From NCBI RefSeq assembly GCF_020567525.1, contig NZ_JAJCVI010000003.1, forward strand, positions 248,001 through 312,000: DNA of 64,000 nt. Reading direction: 5' to 3'. The notes beneath the pieces are model-generated. The model had not been told where the DNA came from. It saw only the letters and a program-made list of their open reading frames with translations, and ran no database searches. This document shows positions 35,301 through 42,397 of this stretch, one piece after another. A program made the position numbers and the translations under genes. Source of the DNA: Halorubellus salinus (lineage in GTDB: Archaea; Halobacteriota; Halobacteria; Halobacteriales; Natrialbaceae). How positions within the stretch are numbered: the first letter of the stretch is position 1; each line of letters begins with the position of its first letter.

Positions 35301-35423
35301 CCGGAACAGGTCGTCGAGCGTCCCGCGGTCGAACCCGTCACGCTCCAGCGCGACGAAGCCGTCGCTCAAGCGCTCGATCTGGCCGGACGCCTCGTAGACG
35401 AAATCGCCATCCGACCCCGTCAC
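32391..35423 (-). CDS. cheA: chemotaxis histidine kinase CheA with very long acidic linker
   Basis: A 1010-aa kinase (GTG start), well above the ~670 aa of typical haloarchaeal CheA. Order: Hpt domain with the phospho-His in RVAHTLKGNCAAAG (~residues 1-105); a ~500-residue Asp/Glu/Ala/Thr-rich linker that includes a repeat (TTDVDDAPTTDVDDAATTD); dimerisation domain (ELTEELVVDTQRLAG); ATPase domain with LVRNAVDHGIEPPDERV, DDGRGVAP and VSGRGVGLDVVSD; and a CheW-like P5 domain at the C-terminus. Any CheY-binding P2 domain must lie in the linker and is not obvious. It phosphorylates CheY under transducer control. Confidence 0.94.
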   Translation of the reverse strand: MTGSDGDFVYEASGQIERLSDGFVALERDGFDRGTLDDLFRVAHTLKGNCAAAGFEAPATTAHALEDLLDEVRRTPDAFADVHVDTALEALDVLERQLMEIQSTGAVETDASEVVASVEEFVPDASTEATDGADGTVDVDSIELPSVDDGEDISAEEALENAAVFDDLESLEAGVDTDDFDDVEGVGLFDTDDAAVESVETGADAGGVTSSTRRNSDVVPGEDSYAEVLSDTTRAAPDDLQSELEDVTFGEFDDDDDLSIGELVDLAEDEPGGERRATGRDSGRAGGAADAEPGGERRGTSGTDPVDADGDLADDVVEADASNAADVFSFNDAPTTDVDDAPTTDVDDAATTDAEEMTTDDVVLDDERLVDEGTAFEFGPTESESSASDEEAPLERVGESDAGQSERADEVVDADAMAAAGSEAATADSSVAAGAEADAATDDVADDDGTASPSSPAVGEIVERIERLDETAAAADDATATNATDDREATPTRGERFGGSNPESDAADLGLDDELGAAFDAAATVEEPDVTPSDVPDVEAILAETEFDDVEEVEFATAEFYDRVGFETDSSTGAFVSAFDEAFTDDALGVDVDQVRVDADAATTIDPDLLDRATPAPDSGTSSLDAVREVTLDVDEADELLELTEELVVDTQRLAGALPELPPDAADALASLRDVSARIEDQVSNVRLVPLDDAFSGLSRTSRRVARSQDKEVTFLTENGDVEVDRQVVDELADPLVHLVRNAVDHGIEPPDERVEKGKESEGTVLVRAERDGDTVTVAVEDDGRGVAPDDLRAAAVEAGLYTEAEAAALDRDDALALMFDAGLSTTTEVTEVSGRGVGLDVVSDVATRLEGTLDVTSEPDVGTTVELTLPVSVALSEVLTVSVGPRRFGLPATEIRRVEEFAPERVDGETYRLLTGEDTQERVPIVDLADELDVDPAAASTPAYTDVVVLTDGPNPRALRCQDVRDWESVVVQSFDGVLRDHERARGAALAGDGTPVVVLEPAALGGNR

Positions 35424-35427
35424 GGTA

Positions 35428-35530
35428 CACCTCCGCCCCGTCGCGGTCGATCGGCGGCCGACATCACGACGCACCTCCGCCCCGTCGCAGTCGATCGGCG
35501 GCCGACATCACGACGCACCTCCGACCCACT
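35428..35530. repeat. 44-bp tandem duplication just upstream of the cheA start
   Basis: Units lie at 35428-35471 and 35472-35515, differing at one position, with a partial third copy (CACCTCCG...) from 35516. The array fills most of the 128-bp gap between cheY and cheA, so it sits where a cheA ribosome-binding region or internal promoter would be. The unit length is not a multiple of three. Confidence 0.8.
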
Positions 35531-35551
35531 GCGAGTCCCTGTCGACGCACA

Positions 35552-35917
35552 TCACGGCACCACGGCATCGACGGCCTCGCGTATCTCCGCGTCCTCGAAG
35601 GGCTTGGTCACGTACCCGTCCGCGCCGGCCTTCGCCGCGAGCTTCATCTTCTCCTGCTGGCCGACGCTCGTCACCATGAGTATCCTCGCCTCCGGGTCGA
35701 TCTGTTTGATCGCCGCGGTCGCCTTCACGCCGTTGGCCTTCCGCATCACGATGTCCATGAGGACCACGTCCACCGCGCCCTCGTGTTGCTTGTACAACTG
35801 GACGGCCTCCGCGCCGTTCTCGGCCTCCCCGACGATACGCACGTCGTCGCCGAACGCCGATTTCAGTCTGTTCCGCATGTACCCCGAGTCGTCTACGATG
35901 AGGATGCCGGCAACCAT
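35552..35917 (-). CDS. cheY: chemotaxis response regulator CheY
   Basis: A 121-aa single receiver domain. ILIVDDSGYMRN holds the acidic pair, VDVVLMDIVMRKANG the phosphorylated Asp, MVTSVGQQ the conserved Thr/Ser, and GYVTKPFED the Lys. Phospho-CheY sets archaellum rotation through CheF-type adaptors, which are not in this window. The start MVAGILIVDD follows cheW by 37 nt. Confidence 0.95.
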   Translation of the reverse strand: MVAGILIVDDSGYMRNRLKSAFGDDVRIVGEAENGAEAVQLYKQHEGAVDVVLMDIVMRKANGVKATAAIKQIDPEARILMVTSVGQQEKMKLAAKAGADGYVTKPFEDAEIREAVDAVVP

Positions 35918-35954
35918 GGTTCGTGTTGAGTCGTCGTCTGTCTCCGCACCGCCC

Positions 35955-36434
35955 TCACGCCTCGAGCCCGCCGCGGGCCGCAGGCACCGCTTCGCCGAGT
36001 GCCGCCACGTCGAGGACGAACGTCGGCTCGCTCGTCCCATCCCGCCCGAACGGCAGGAGTACCGCCTTCACCGGCACGTCCGCGTTCGGTCCCTCGCCGT
36101 CGAACGCCGCCGGCGTCGTGATCGCGGTCGTCTCGATCGTCTCCACGGCCGCGACGGCGCCGACCGTCAACCCGACGGGGCGCCGGTCGTCCTCGCGTTC
36201 GAACACGAGGAGGCGCTCCTCGTCGACGCCCAGCAACGCGGCCCCGGAGAGGACGACGACGATAGACCCGCGTAGGCTCGTCACGCCGGCGACGGTCGGC
36301 GGCGTCCCCGGGACCGGCGTCACCTCGCCCAGCTCGACGAGCTCGCGGACCCACCCGGTCTCGACCGCGAACCGGCCAGCGGGCGTCTCGAACGCGAGGC
36401 ACTCCACGCGGTCTCCGTCCGTCACGAGCGCCAC
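35955..36434 (-). CDS. cheW: chemotaxis coupling protein CheW
   Basis: A 159-aa CheW that couples transducers to CheA. ECLAFETPAGRFAVETGWVRELVE is the first strand pair, and VAGVTSLRGSIVVVLS is the conserved VxGxxxLRG segment. The start is a GTG at 36434 (another GTG lies three codons later). It is the first gene of the leftward che operon and diverges from the transducer gene. Confidence 0.9.
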   Translation of the reverse strand: MALVTDGDRVECLAFETPAGRFAVETGWVRELVELGEVTPVPGTPPTVAGVTSLRGSIVVVLSGAALLGVDEERLLVFEREDDRRPVGLTVGAVAAVETIETTAITTPAAFDGEGPNADVPVKAVLLPFGRDGTSEPTFVLDVAALGEAVPAARGGLEA

Positions 36435-36579
36435 TCAGGGTGGTGCTCGTTTATGATTTCGGAATGGCGAAGTCTACCATCCGATATAAATTAGATTAAT
36501 TACGTTTGCTATCCGGTGAACCGGTGTTCGCTGGTCGGTGCATTTGAATAGTCTCACTCTAACGTCCGGGTAACGAATC
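36435..36579. promoter_or_regulatory. divergent promoter region between cheW and the phototransducer
   Basis: This 145-bp gap is AT-rich in its middle (GATATAAATTAGATTAATTA, about 36483-36502). Rightward, ATTTGAATAG lies about 33 nt before the transducer ATG. Leftward, ATCATAAACG lies about 20 nt before the cheW GTG. The shared region could coordinate the che operon with the photoreceptor pair. Confidence 0.5.
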
Positions 36580-37905
36580 ATGGGAACAAGCAATCCGACG
36601 CCAAGTGGGGGCGGGCTCAGATTCTCGCAGCGGCTGGTGTTGGCTCTCTCGGGGGCGGGGCTCGCGATCGCCGCGTTCGGCGTGCTCTCGTACGTGCGCG
36701 TCATCGCGACCATCGACGACCCGGCCGTGCGGTCGGCGGTCACGTCGAGCTTCCTCGGCCTCATCCTGACGGCGGCGATCAGTCTGGTCCTGGTCGCGGT
36801 GACCGTCGGGAGCAACACGGCGATCACACTGGAACTTCTCGCACAGAAGGCACGACGAATCGAGAACGGGGACATGGACGTCGACCTGTCGACGACGCGG
36901 TCCGACGAGTTCGGAACGCTCGCGAACGCGCTCGCGAGCATGCGCGACTCGCTCCAGGACCGCATCGACACCATCGAAGCCAACCGCCGCGAGATCGAGG
37001 CGCGCAACGAGGCGATCGAGCACACCGCCGAACACTATCGGGAGGTGCTGGCGGGGGTCACGAGCGGCGACCTCTCGCGGCGCGCGAACACGGACTCGGA
37101 GATCGACGCGCTCAGCGACATCGGTGAGGCGATCAACCTCACAGCGGCCACCCTCGAGGATGCGACCGAGAACATCTCGACGCAGATGGAGCAGCTCTCG
37201 GCGAACGCCGAGGAGGTCGCGGCGTCGACTCAAGAGCTCGGGGCGACCTCCGAGCGCGCCGCGACCGTCGGCCAAGACGGGCGGTCGGCCGCCCGCGAGG
37301 CGATCGCGGAGATGGACGAGGTCGAGTCCGAGACGGACGCGGTCGTGCGCCGCATCGAAGCACTCGAGGACGAGATGGAGGACATCAACGACATCCTCCA
37401 GCTCATCGGACAGGTCGCTCAGAAGACGAACATCCTCGCGGTGAACGCCCGCATCGAATCGTCCCGTGGCGGCGACTCGGGCGAGGGCTACAGCGTCGTC
37501 GCGGAGGAGATCCGCGAGCTCGCCGAGGAGACCAAGGCCGCCGCGGAGGAGGTCGAGGGACGGCTGACGTCGCTCCGGGAACAGATCGAGGACACGGGCG
37601 TGGACGTCCGCGAGACCCAGCAGCGCGTCGACAGGGCGTCGGAGGCCGTCGAACGGACGGTGGCTGCGCTCGACGACGTGGCGTCGCTGGCGGACGACGT
37701 CGACGAGAACGTCAAGAACATCGGGCAGGCGACAGACGACCAGGCGCAGTCCGTCCAGGAGGTCGCCGACCAGGTCGACTCGCTGATGGAGATCGACGGC
37801 GACGACCCTGGCGTCGAGCAGGCTACAGGGGTTGTGGGGGGCACAGGGGAGGCGTCGGAAGCGACGTTCGACGCTCCGAATCAGGAACCGGTCACGCGGA
37901 ACTGA
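36580..37905 (+). CDS. htr: methyl-accepting phototaxis transducer (HtrII-like)
   Basis: A 441-aa transducer. Two membrane helices (~residues 18-38 and ~52-76) are joined by a very short external loop, so there is no periplasmic ligand domain, as expected for a rhodopsin-coupled transducer. HAMP follows (LAQKARRIENGDMDVDL), then a second HAMP-like unit, and a cytoplasmic coiled coil with the tip IGQVAQKTNILAVNARIESS and VVAEEIRELAEETKAAAEEV. The tip residues that contact CheA/CheW are preserved. Its stop lies 3 nt from the rhodopsin start, so the two are one unit. Confidence 0.92.
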   Translation: MGTSNPTPSGGGLRFSQRLVLALSGAGLAIAAFGVLSYVRVIATIDDPAVRSAVTSSFLGLILTAAISLVLVAVTVGSNTAITLELLAQKARRIENGDMDVDLSTTRSDEFGTLANALASMRDSLQDRIDTIEANRREIEARNEAIEHTAEHYREVLAGVTSGDLSRRANTDSEIDALSDIGEAINLTAATLEDATENISTQMEQLSANAEEVAASTQELGATSERAATVGQDGRSAAREAIAEMDEVESETDAVVRRIEALEDEMEDINDILQLIGQVAQKTNILAVNARIESSRGGDSGEGYSVVAEEIRELAEETKAAAEEVEGRLTSLREQIEDTGVDVRETQQRVDRASEAVERTVAALDDVASLADDVDENVKNIGQATDDQAQSVQEVADQVDSLMEIDGDDPGVEQATGVVGGTGEASEATFDAPNQEPVTRN

Positions 37906-37908
37906 CAC

Positions 37909-38622
37909 ATGGACGTAATCACGATATACTACCTCGTCGGGTTGGCAGGGATGACGATCGGGACGCTCGCGTTCTCGCGAGCGTTCCTGAACGACGCACG
38001 GAACCGAACGTATCACGCACTCCTGGTGGGTATCGCGGGCATCGCCGCGGTGATGTACGCACTCATGGCGGTCGGCGTCGGCCGCATCACGGTCGACGGC
38101 GTGCCCGTCGAGCTCGCGCGGTACGCGCAATGGTTGCTCGCGACGCCACTCATCGTCGTCTACCTGGGGTTGCTCGCCGGACTCACTCGCCGGTACATCG
38201 CGACGCTCGTCGGCCTCGACGTCCTGGTGATGGCGTCAGGGCTGGCCGCGGCGCTGTCGGACGGCCTGGCGACGTGGGCGTTCTTCGGCGTCGGGAGCGT
38301 CGCCTACCTCCCACTCATCTACGGGCTCACGATCGGGTTGACGGACTCGGTCGCGACGCGGCCGTCGCCGGTCGTCGGGCTCTTCCGGAAGCTCCGGAAC
38401 CTCACCATCATCATCTGGACGTTCTACCCGATACTGTGGGTGCTCGCGCCGACCGGTGTCGGCCTCATCAGTCGCGAAGTGGAGATACTGCTCATCACGT
38501 ACGCGGACGTCATCGCGAAGGTCGTGTTCGGGTTCATCGCGCTCCGCAGCCAGGCGAGCCTGGCGCGGCTCCCGAACCTCGACGCGGTGAGTGCGCTCGA
38601 GTTCGGGAACTCCGAGGGGTGA
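37909..38622 (+). CDS. sop2: sensory rhodopsin II-like photoreceptor lacking the helix-C counterion
   Basis: A 237-aa, seven-helix microbial rhodopsin. The retinal lysine is K204 in YADVIAK, with D200 (bacteriorhodopsin D212) and R71 (R82) kept. RLRNL-like text (RKLRNLTIIIW) and YP in helix F match sensory rhodopsin II. Helix C reads ARYAQWLLATPLIVVYLGLL: the counterion Asp (D75 in Natronomonas SRII) is Q74 (codon CAA), T79 is A78, and the proton-donor position is Y85. The SRII signalling Thr204 is A203, while its partner Tyr (Y173) and Y198 remain. Proton pumping is therefore not expected and the spectral and signalling properties should be unusual. The transducer gene upstream indicates a sensory role. 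Confidence 0.9.
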   Translation: MDVITIYYLVGLAGMTIGTLAFSRAFLNDARNRTYHALLVGIAGIAAVMYALMAVGVGRITVDGVPVELARYAQWLLATPLIVVYLGLLAGLTRRYIATLVGLDVLVMASGLAAALSDGLATWAFFGVGSVAYLPLIYGLTIGLTDSVATRPSPVVGLFRKLRNLTIIIWTFYPILWVLAPTGVGLISREVEILLITYADVIAKVVFGFIALRSQASLARLPNLDAVSALEFGNSEG

Positions 38623-38625
38623 CCG

Positions 38626-39474
38626 ATGGGCGACAGTACGGACCGTGCCGAGCGTCTCGTCGCGAGCGCACGCACGGAGACGGTCACGACGCGCCTGCTC
38701 GTCGGCGGCGACGAGTACACCGGCGAGTTCTTCCTGTACGGTGACCCCCCGATAACGCGGCTCGAGGACGGCGAGCAACCCCATGCGACCCTCTTCAACG
38801 ACATGAAGGGCGTCGGCATCGGCTCGAAGCGCGACACGGTCACGCCCGACGGCGGCGCGCGCTCGGTGTTCGTCGTGACCGACGAGCGCCTCCTCTTGCT
38901 CGTCGGCAAGCAGGACGGGGACTGGGAGCGTGCGGTTCCGCTCGCGGACGTGACCGGCGCCGCGTACCACACTGGGTTCATGAAGCACCGCGTGGTCGTC
39001 GACACGATCGATTCCCGCTACCACCTCTGGGTGGACGCGTCCTACGAGGAACGGGACCTCGCGGCCACCGTCGAACTCCTGACCGCTGCGGTCGATCGCG
39101 CCACCGAGGGCGACCCCGCACGAACTGGCGCTCCCGGTACCGCGACCCCCCGGAGCGACACATCCACTGGGACGGACGCGACGGCCGACGCGGGCGACCG
39201 CAGCGACGCTGGGACGATTGGGGGCGCAGGCGCCGTCGACGCCGACGAGAGCGACGCTGGGACCGTCGAGGCCGACGGTTCGGGCAGCGGAAGCGCCGAC
39301 GGCGATGGGTCCGGGAGCGGTGGTCCCGACGGCGATGGGTCCGAAAGCAATGGCTCGGCGGACGGTCCCGACCCGCTCGACCAGCTCGAGCGGCTGAAGG
39401 AACTGCACGACCAGGACGTCCTCACCGACGAGGAGTTCGAGCGGAAGAAAGCGGACCTGCTCGACCAGATCTAG
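38626..39474 (+). CDS. PH-like domain protein with SHOCT tail, between rhodopsin and gas-vesicle genes
   Basis: A 282-aa cytosolic protein. Residues ~15-150 look like a bacterial PH-type barrel (SVFVVTDERLLLLVGKQDG; LADVTGAAYHTGFMKHRVVV). A low-complexity Gly/Ser/Asp linker carries repeats of DGDGSGSG type. The last ~35 residues (LDQLERLKELHDQDVLTDEE, EFERKKADLL) are a SHOCT motif, a short helical oligomerisation tail. It starts 3 nt after the rhodopsin stop, so it is likely co-transcribed, and its stop overlaps that of convergent gvpM. A link between light signalling and this protein is only positional. Confidence 0.75.
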   Translation: MGDSTDRAERLVASARTETVTTRLLVGGDEYTGEFFLYGDPPITRLEDGEQPHATLFNDMKGVGIGSKRDTVTPDGGARSVFVVTDERLLLLVGKQDGDWERAVPLADVTGAAYHTGFMKHRVVVDTIDSRYHLWVDASYEERDLAATVELLTAAVDRATEGDPARTGAPGTATPRSDTSTGTDATADAGDRSDAGTIGGAGAVDADESDAGTVEADGSGSGSADGDGSGSGGPDGDGSESNGSADGPDPLDQLERLKELHDQDVLTDEEFERKKADLLDQI

Positions 39475-39707
39475 TCGTCCGCGGCGCCGGTCGACCGGTC
39501 GGCGCGGTTCCGGATCTCTTCGTCCCAGGCTTCGAAGATGCCTTCCTCGGAGAGGCGAGTCATGCCCGCGAGGAGGACGCGCGCCTGCACGCCGACCAGC
39601 GGGACGTCGGCGACGGTGATGACGACGTCCGCTGCGAGGACGGCGCCGTCGGCGAGCAGGACGTCCACCAGGTCGACGACGGCCGTGGCGTCCTTCGTCG
39701 GCTTCAC
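39471..39707 (-). CDS. gvpM: gas vesicle protein GvpM
   Basis: A 78-aa GvpA-like accessory protein (GTG start overlapping the gvpL stop). KPTKDATAVVDLVDVLLADG and DVVITVADVPLVGVQARVLLAGM match GvpM, which with GvpJ resembles GvpA and is needed for vesicle nucleation. It is the last gene of the leftward gvpFGHIJKLM operon. Confidence 0.9.
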   Translation of the reverse strand: MKPTKDATAVVDLVDVLLADGAVLAADVVITVADVPLVGVQARVLLAGMTRLSEEGIFEAWDEEIRNRADRSTGAADD

Positions 39708-40519
39708 GCGTCCGCACCTCCGTCGTCGAGTTCCGGTGCGAACGAGTACGGCGCCCACGGCCCGGTGAACTTCACCGTCACGCCCTCGCGGTCGGCGACC
39801 CCATCGAGCGCCTCGCCCAGCGCGTCCTCGTCCTCCAGCGCGGTGAGCGCGGCGAGGCGCGTCACCGCGTCCGCGTCTCCGGCCGCGAACGAGACGCCGT
39901 CCGTGGTCGCGCGGTCGACGACCGACCGGGCCACGCTGGCGACGTACTCTCGGGTCTCGGCAGCCAGCGTCGCCTCTCGGTCGGCGACGGCGTCCGCGAG
40001 CGCGGACTCGTACTGCTTCTCGCGGAGGTACGCCTCGCCAGGGCTCGCCGCCTCGACGGTCGCCTCGAGCGCGTCGAGTTCGTCGTCGGCCTCGTGCGCC
40101 GCGGCCGCCGCGGCCTCGTCGGCCCACTCCACCGTGACGTGGTACTCGCGGTGCCCGGCCAGGTCGTCGAGTCCCGCGCGGACGTCGTCGGCGCGAGCGG
40201 CGAGCCACTCGCGGACCGCCGCGCCGTCGCCCTCGATGGCGGTCGTCGCCTGCACGGGAAGGGGTGCACCGTAGGCGTCCATCGCCGCGTCGACGACGCG
40301 CTGGTGGGCGACCAGAAGGCGCTTGACCGCCAGCTCCGAGTCCGTCTCGACCGCCGCCGGCGCCGGCGACGTGACCGCGCCCACGCCGTCGGTCGAGACC
40401 ACCGACACCGTCGCTCCCTCGACGCCCTCGACGTCCAGGGTCGCGTCGGACTCGGCCGTCACCAGACAGTACACGTACTGGCTCTCCGCGTGGTCGCTCT
40501 CAGCAGTCGGCTCACTCAT
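39704..40519 (-). CDS. gvpL: gas vesicle protein GvpL (GvpF/L family)
   Basis: A 271-aa GvpF/L family protein. Early YVYCLVTAESDA and the C-terminal VTVKFTGPWAPYSF are family signatures shared with gvpF of this cluster (VVVKYTGPFAPYSF). GvpL is an accessory protein reported to contact most other Gvp proteins during assembly. The start at 40519 overlaps gvpK by 8 bp. Confidence 0.93.
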   Translation of the reverse strand: MSEPTAESDHAESQYVYCLVTAESDATLDVEGVEGATVSVVSTDGVGAVTSPAPAAVETDSELAVKRLLVAHQRVVDAAMDAYGAPLPVQATTAIEGDGAAVREWLAARADDVRAGLDDLAGHREYHVTVEWADEAAAAAAHEADDELDALEATVEAASPGEAYLREKQYESALADAVADREATLAAETREYVASVARSVVDRATTDGVSFAAGDADAVTRLAALTALEDEDALGEALDGVADREGVTVKFTGPWAPYSFAPELDDGGADA

Positions 40520-40895
40520 CCACGGGCTCACCTCCACCGTCACCGGTGGCGTCGACGTCCGCGTCGAGCGTGGTCGTCGCGCCAGGTTCCTGCTCGAGCC
40601 CGGTGAGCGCGTCGTCGACCACGCCGTCGAGTTGCCCGCGGAGTTCCGCGACGGCGTCCTCGACGTTCTCCCGTCGTTGGAGCGCCGTTATCTCCTCGTC
40701 GAGCGTCGCCAGGTGCTTGCCGAGCCGCTCTATCTCTTCGGGGTCGAGCTCGCCCGACTCCATCCGGCGGACCGCCTCGCGCTCGAGCGCCTCGTCGACG
40801 ATCTCGACGAGCGACAACACGAGCGTCACCAGTCCGGACCGGAGTTCCGCCGCCTCGGGGTCCTCGTCGCCACCGATCTCGATGCGTTCGCTCAT
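40512..40895 (-). CDS. gvpK: gas vesicle protein GvpK
   Basis: A 127-aa helical accessory protein. The conserved core is LRSGLVTLVLSLVEIVDEAL followed by EAVRRMESGELDPEEIERLG. The C-terminus is acidic and Thr-rich. It overlaps both neighbours (4 bp with gvpJ, 8 bp with gvpL), so translation is coupled. Confidence 0.93.
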   Translation of the reverse strand: MSERIEIGGDEDPEAAELRSGLVTLVLSLVEIVDEALEREAVRRMESGELDPEEIERLGKHLATLDEEITALQRRENVEDAVAELRGQLDGVVDDALTGLEQEPGATTTLDADVDATGDGGGEPVDE

Positions 40896-41287
40896 TGCTG
40901 GTCGTCGCGCTCCGTCCGTCCCGTCGACTGCTCTCGGTCGTCCGTCGGCACCGAGTCACCCGTCTCGACCGCGTCGCTCGTCGTCCGGCTCGAGAGTGCG
41001 TCGCTGTCCTCCAGGAGGACCTCGCTGACGTTCTCGTCGTCCGCCGGAATCCGGTCGACATCGGCCGCGCGCGCCACGCGATCCATGTCGGTCCCGCCCG
41101 GGAACTCGAGGCCGTACTCGGCGGCGGTCTCGAAGCTGGCGACGGCCGCGCGGAGCTTCACGCCGAGCAATTCCGTGTCCCCGACCGACACCGCGATGTC
41201 GGCGTTGATGACGACGCCCTTGTCGAGGAGGGTCTCGAGCATCTCCGCGAGGTCTCCCTGGTCGCGCGTCGGTTTCGGGCCGCTCAT
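40892..41287 (-). CDS. gvpJ: gas vesicle protein GvpJ
   Basis: A 131-aa GvpA-like protein. KPTRDQGDLAEMLETLLDKG and DIAVSVGDTELLGVKLRAAV give the GvpA fold, followed by a hydrophilic tail of about 65 residues (absent from GvpA). GvpJ is a minor accessory protein for initiating vesicles. Confidence 0.92.
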   Translation of the reverse strand: MSGPKPTRDQGDLAEMLETLLDKGVVINADIAVSVGDTELLGVKLRAAVASFETAAEYGLEFPGGTDMDRVARAADVDRIPADDENVSEVLLEDSDALSSRTTSDAVETGDSVPTDDREQSTGRTERDDQQ

Positions 41288-41637
41288 CGCGTTCCCTCCG
41301 CGTCCTCGTCCTCGGCCGCTCGCTTCGCTGCACGACGTAACCGCTGGCCGTACAGGCGAGTCGGCGGGTCGTCCTCGCCCCCGCGAACGCGTCGCGGGAC
41401 CGTGGAGTGCCGTGGCCCCGTCGCGGCCTCGTCCTCCGTGTCGGTCGACGGCACCGTCGAGTGCGGGCCGTCCTCGCAGTCCTCGTCCGCGTCGGCGGTC
41501 CGCCGTCGGTTCTGCGCGCGCGAAGCGGCGAGCTTCCGGTGCTGGACGAGGAGCTTCGCCCGCGCATCGTCGCGGTTCCGGCGCGCCTGCTCGACTGCCC
41601 GTCGACGCTTCAGACGACGCTCGCGCTGGTCGCTCAC
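41284..41637 (-). CDS. gvpI: gas vesicle protein GvpI
   Basis: A 117-aa basic, probably disordered protein, a striking contrast to its acidic neighbours (MSDQRERRLKRRRAVEQARR; RLYGQRLRRAAKRAAED). This composition and position between gvpH and gvpJ are typical of GvpI, which affects vesicle length and is dispensable in Halobacterium. Assignment rests on position and charge more than on motifs. Confidence 0.85.
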   Translation of the reverse strand: MSDQRERRLKRRRAVEQARRNRDDARAKLLVQHRKLAASRAQNRRRTADADEDCEDGPHSTVPSTDTEDEAATGPRHSTVPRRVRGGEDDPPTRLYGQRLRRAAKRAAEDEDAEGTR

Positions 41638-42149
41638 GTCCCGTCACCCCCGCTGTCGTCGTCGCGGCCGTCACCGTCGACGGTCACGACCATGACGCCG
41701 TTGTTCTCCGATCGGTCCGCGACGCGCCCGCCCTCGAACGGGAGCGGGACGCGCTCGACGGTCTCGCCGTCGCGACCCAGACGGAGCTCGCCGTTCGCGA
41801 CCGCCGCTGTCGGCACCGGGGCCGACGTTCCGCCGAGGTCGACCGTGACCGTCGCACCGTCAGCCCGCCCGCGCACCGCGACGGTGTAGTCGACCGTCGG
41901 CCGGTCCCGCTCGCTTCGTTCCGGTCGACCGCGCCGGGGACGACGGCTCGCTCGCGACCACCCACTCGGTCGGTCGAGCGCGTCCTCGAGCGTACCGAAC
42001 TCCACGTCGACGTCGACGTTCACGCCGCTGCCCTCGCCATCCACGCTCCAGCGTTCGCCCCCATCGTCGAGCTCGTCGAGCGCTTCCAGTAGTCGTCGGA
42101 GTCTGTCGGCCAATCCGTCGTCGCTGTCGTATGAATCCCTCTCAGTCAT
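41634..42149 (-). CDS. gvpH: gas vesicle protein GvpH
   Basis: A 171-aa protein. The C-terminal ~90 residues (PTVDYTVAVRGRADGATVTV to NNGVMVVTVDG) resemble the Hsp20/alpha-crystallin-like part of GvpH, and the N-terminus is acidic with LADRLRRLLEALDEL. GvpH is an accessory, chaperone-like protein. It overlaps gvpG and gvpI by 4 bp each. Confidence 0.88.
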   Translation of the reverse strand: MTERDSYDSDDGLADRLRRLLEALDELDDGGERWSVDGEGSGVNVDVDVEFGTLEDALDRPSGWSRASRRPRRGRPERSERDRPTVDYTVAVRGRADGATVTVDLGGTSAPVPTAAVANGELRLGRDGETVERVPLPFEGGRVADRSENNGVMVVTVDGDGRDDDSGGDGT

Positions 42150-42397
42150 CCTTTCACCTCGACGCGGCCACTGAGCTGGGACTGGACCTCCTCGGCCAGC
42201 TCCAGCTGGGCCTCGATCTCTTCCTTCCGTTCCTCGTACTCCGCCTCCGAGCGCTCGCCGAGCTCGTACAGGAGCTGGTTCTCCTTGAGTTGGTCGCGGA
42301 GCTCGCTCCGGTCGAACAGCTCGTTGAGCGCCATCGCCTGGAGCAACCCGACGAGCGAGAACAGCGGCCGTACGAGCAGGTCGTCCAGAACGAACAT
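42146..42397 (-). CDS. gvpG: gas vesicle protein GvpG
   Basis: An 83-aa helical accessory protein. MFVLDDLLVRPLFSLVGLLQ is the conserved start and LKENQLLYELGERSEAEYEE the conserved middle helix. It overlaps the gvpF stop by 1 bp (TGATG). GvpG is part of the minimal accessory set required for vesicles. Confidence 0.92.
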   Translation of the reverse strand: MFVLDDLLVRPLFSLVGLLQAMALNELFDRSELRDQLKENQLLYELGERSEAEYEERKEEIEAQLELAEEVQSQLSGRVEVKG

